NCBI GenBank assembly: GCA_025450255.1
Contig: JANWHV010000191.1
Span: 1 to 6,349, forward strand
Direction: 5' to 3'
Length of the DNA stretch: 6,349 nucleotides
Source of the DNA: Chloroflexota bacterium
GTDB lineage: Bacteria > Chloroflexota > UBA5177 > JANWHV01
The translations under genes and the position numbers were made by a program. Shown piece by piece: positions 5,472 to 6,349 of this stretch; within the stretch, counting starts at the first letter, position 1; the number at the start of each line of letters is the position of its first letter. A model generated the notes under the pieces. That model was not told the origin of the DNA. It saw nothing but the letters and a program-made list of their open reading frames with translations, and did not search any database.

Positions 5472-6311
5472 CTAACTCTCCCTGCCGACTGGTTGCGGCG
5501 CGCTCGCGGCGAAGACGCTCGTGTCGCCAAGCCCCTCACTGCCCATGCCGAGATAGCCTCCGTCAACATGGAGATCCGTGGCGGTAATGAACGATGCATC
5601 GTCACTGCACAGGAAGAGAATCGGCCGCGCCACTTCGCGCGGATCCGCGCAGCGCCGCAGCATGTGAAAGCGACCCCAAATCGGATCCCACTTCGCCCGG
5701 TCGCCTTCGGCGGCGCGATCGACTTCCGGTGTCCAGGTCCAGCCCGGACTGACAGAGTTGACGCGAATCCCCCGGCCCGAAAGATCGAGGGCCTGGCAGC
5801 GCGTCAGCGAGAGGATCGCGGCCTTGGTGGCATTGTAGGTCCAGCGTCCCGGCTGGGCGATGTACCCCGAGATGCTCGCGACATTCACGACCGCGCCATG
5901 TGTCGAGGCAGTCAGCGCCGCCGCGCACGCCTGCACCATGTTCGAGCAGCCCTGGACGTTGACGCTCAAACACGCCTGCCAGTCGTCGGGTGTTACATCA
6001 ATACCGCGTGAAACGAAGTTGACGGCGGAGTTGACGAGATAGTCGATACGTCCAAAGCGCGTCACCGCATGGGCCGCGGTTTCCACGCAAGCGGCGCTGG
6101 ACGCTACGTCCGCGCGCAGAAACAGCGCCTCGCCGCCGGCTTGCTCGACCTCGCGCCGCGCGGCAGGGCCCCGGCTCTCATCGATATCGACAATGATCAC
6201 CGACGCGCCCTCCGCCGCGAACTCGCGCGCCGTGGCCAGTCCAATGCCGGACGCGGCGCCGGTCACGATCGCCGTACGACCCGAGAATCTGCCGCTGCCC
6301 GCGGGTTGCAT
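5472..6311 (-). CDS. Short-chain dehydrogenase/reductase (classical SDR)
   Basis: A cytoplasmic NAD(P)-dependent oxidoreductase of the classical SDR family, 279 aa, which is slightly long because of a C-terminal tail. Rossmann glycine motif TGAASGIG (17-24); acidic D42 at the end of strand beta-2 (IIVDID) favours NAD over NADP; D68 in RADV for the adenine ring; N118 in SVNVQG; catalytic S146 (NVASISG), Y159 and K163 (YNATK); VNSVSPGW (184-191); and the C-terminal strand ITATDLHVDGGY (242-253). The usual NNAG motif is changed to NSAV (94-97). The alcohol or ketone substrate is not visible. The start at 6311 has a perfect AGGAGG 5 nt upstream. The stop TAG (5474-5472) directly abuts the esterase ATG, so the two are surely co-transcribed and probably translationally coupled. 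An esterase-dehydrogenase pair suggests ester hydrolysis followed by oxidation of the released alcohol; this is inference. Confidence 0.95.
   Translation of the reverse strand: MQPAGSGRFSGRTAIVTGAASGIGLATAREFAAEGASVIIVDIDESRGPAARREVEQAGGEALFLRADVASSAACVETAAHAVTRFGRIDYLVNSAVNFVSRGIDVTPDDWQACLSVNVQGCSNMVQACAAALTASTHGAVVNVASISGYIAQPGRWTYNATKAAILSLTRCQALDLSGRGIRVNSVSPGWTWTPEVDRAAEGDRAKWDPIWGRFHMLRRCADPREVARPILFLCSDDASFITATDLHVDGGYLGMGSEGLGDTSVFAASAPQPVGRES
5478..5483 (-). promoter_or_regulatory. Ribosome binding site of the esterase, inside the SDR 3' end
   Basis: AGGGAG on the - strand lies 6 nt before the esterase ATG and within the last codons of the SDR (Arg-Glu-Ser-stop). It supports the ATG at 5471 and points to coupled translation. 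The intact ribosome site shows that the esterase initiation signals have not decayed despite the amber codon. Confidence 0.75.
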
Positions 6312-6316
6312 GCGTG

Positions 6317-6322
6317 CCTCCT
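6317..6322 (-). promoter_or_regulatory. Strong ribosome binding site of the SDR
   Basis: A perfect AGGAGG on the - strand, 5 nt before ATG 6311. Only 27 nt of upstream sequence remain before the window edge, and no promoter can be called in them. Confidence 0.85.
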
Positions 6323-6349
6323 ATCATGACGAATACTCTAAGATACAAC

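Noticed and set aside
5602..5973. 123-codon open frame on the - strand inside the SDR
   Set aside because: It is a different frame of a complete SDR gene with all catalytic motifs; the translated text is low-complexity and Arg/Gly-rich.
1..6349. CRISPR arrays, tRNA/rRNA genes, insertion sequences, phage or defence genes
   Set aside because: No regularly spaced repeats, no cloverleaf-like sequence, no transposase or integrase motifs, and all longer frames are explained by metabolic enzymes or their shadows.

Overview
The window is about 6.3 kb of GC-rich bacterial DNA (roughly 65% by eye) with dense, mostly metabolic genes and short gaps. The mix is a MalG-type sugar ABC permease, a YtcJ-like amidohydrolase, an M42 aminopeptidase, an MmuM-like homocysteine methyltransferase, an HSL-type esterase and an SDR. 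Together with CACAGAT/CCGGAT-type repeats in the gaps, this would fit a Chloroflexota-like organism. Other high-GC soil or metagenomic bacteria are possible, and no gene here fixes the taxon.

Layout. (1) Positions 1-359 (+) hold the 3' end of an ABC transporter permease. It meets the next gene tail to tail across 18 nt. (2) Positions 3154-378 (-) hold a two-gene operon: an M42 metallo-aminopeptidase followed after about 20 nt by a YtcJ-like amidohydrolase. (3) Positions 3155-3345 are a 191-nt divergent gap with a dispersed repeat and two small palindromes. (4) Positions 3346-4281 (+) hold a homocysteine S-methyltransferase with a GTG start. (5) Positions 4282-4460 are a 179-nt convergent gap rich in CCGGAT/ATCCGG hexamers. 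(6) Positions 6311-4461 (-) hold an SDR dehydrogenase whose stop codon directly abuts the start codon of an alpha/beta-hydrolase esterase.

The esterase frame is broken by a single amber codon at the conserved Tyr of the YRLAPEH motif. The rest of the frame is intact, so this is a very young pseudogene, a sequencing error or, less likely, a read-through gene. It is the most notable observation.

The genes look like small catabolic units for peptides or acylated compounds (aminopeptidase plus amidohydrolase), ester breakdown (esterase plus dehydrogenase) and methionine salvage. No joint pathway can be shown from sequence alone. I found no RNA gene, CRISPR array, insertion sequence, phage gene or defence system, and nothing that amounts to a new multi-gene system. 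The unexplained material is the amber codon and the CCGGAT-containing repeat shared by the three larger gaps.
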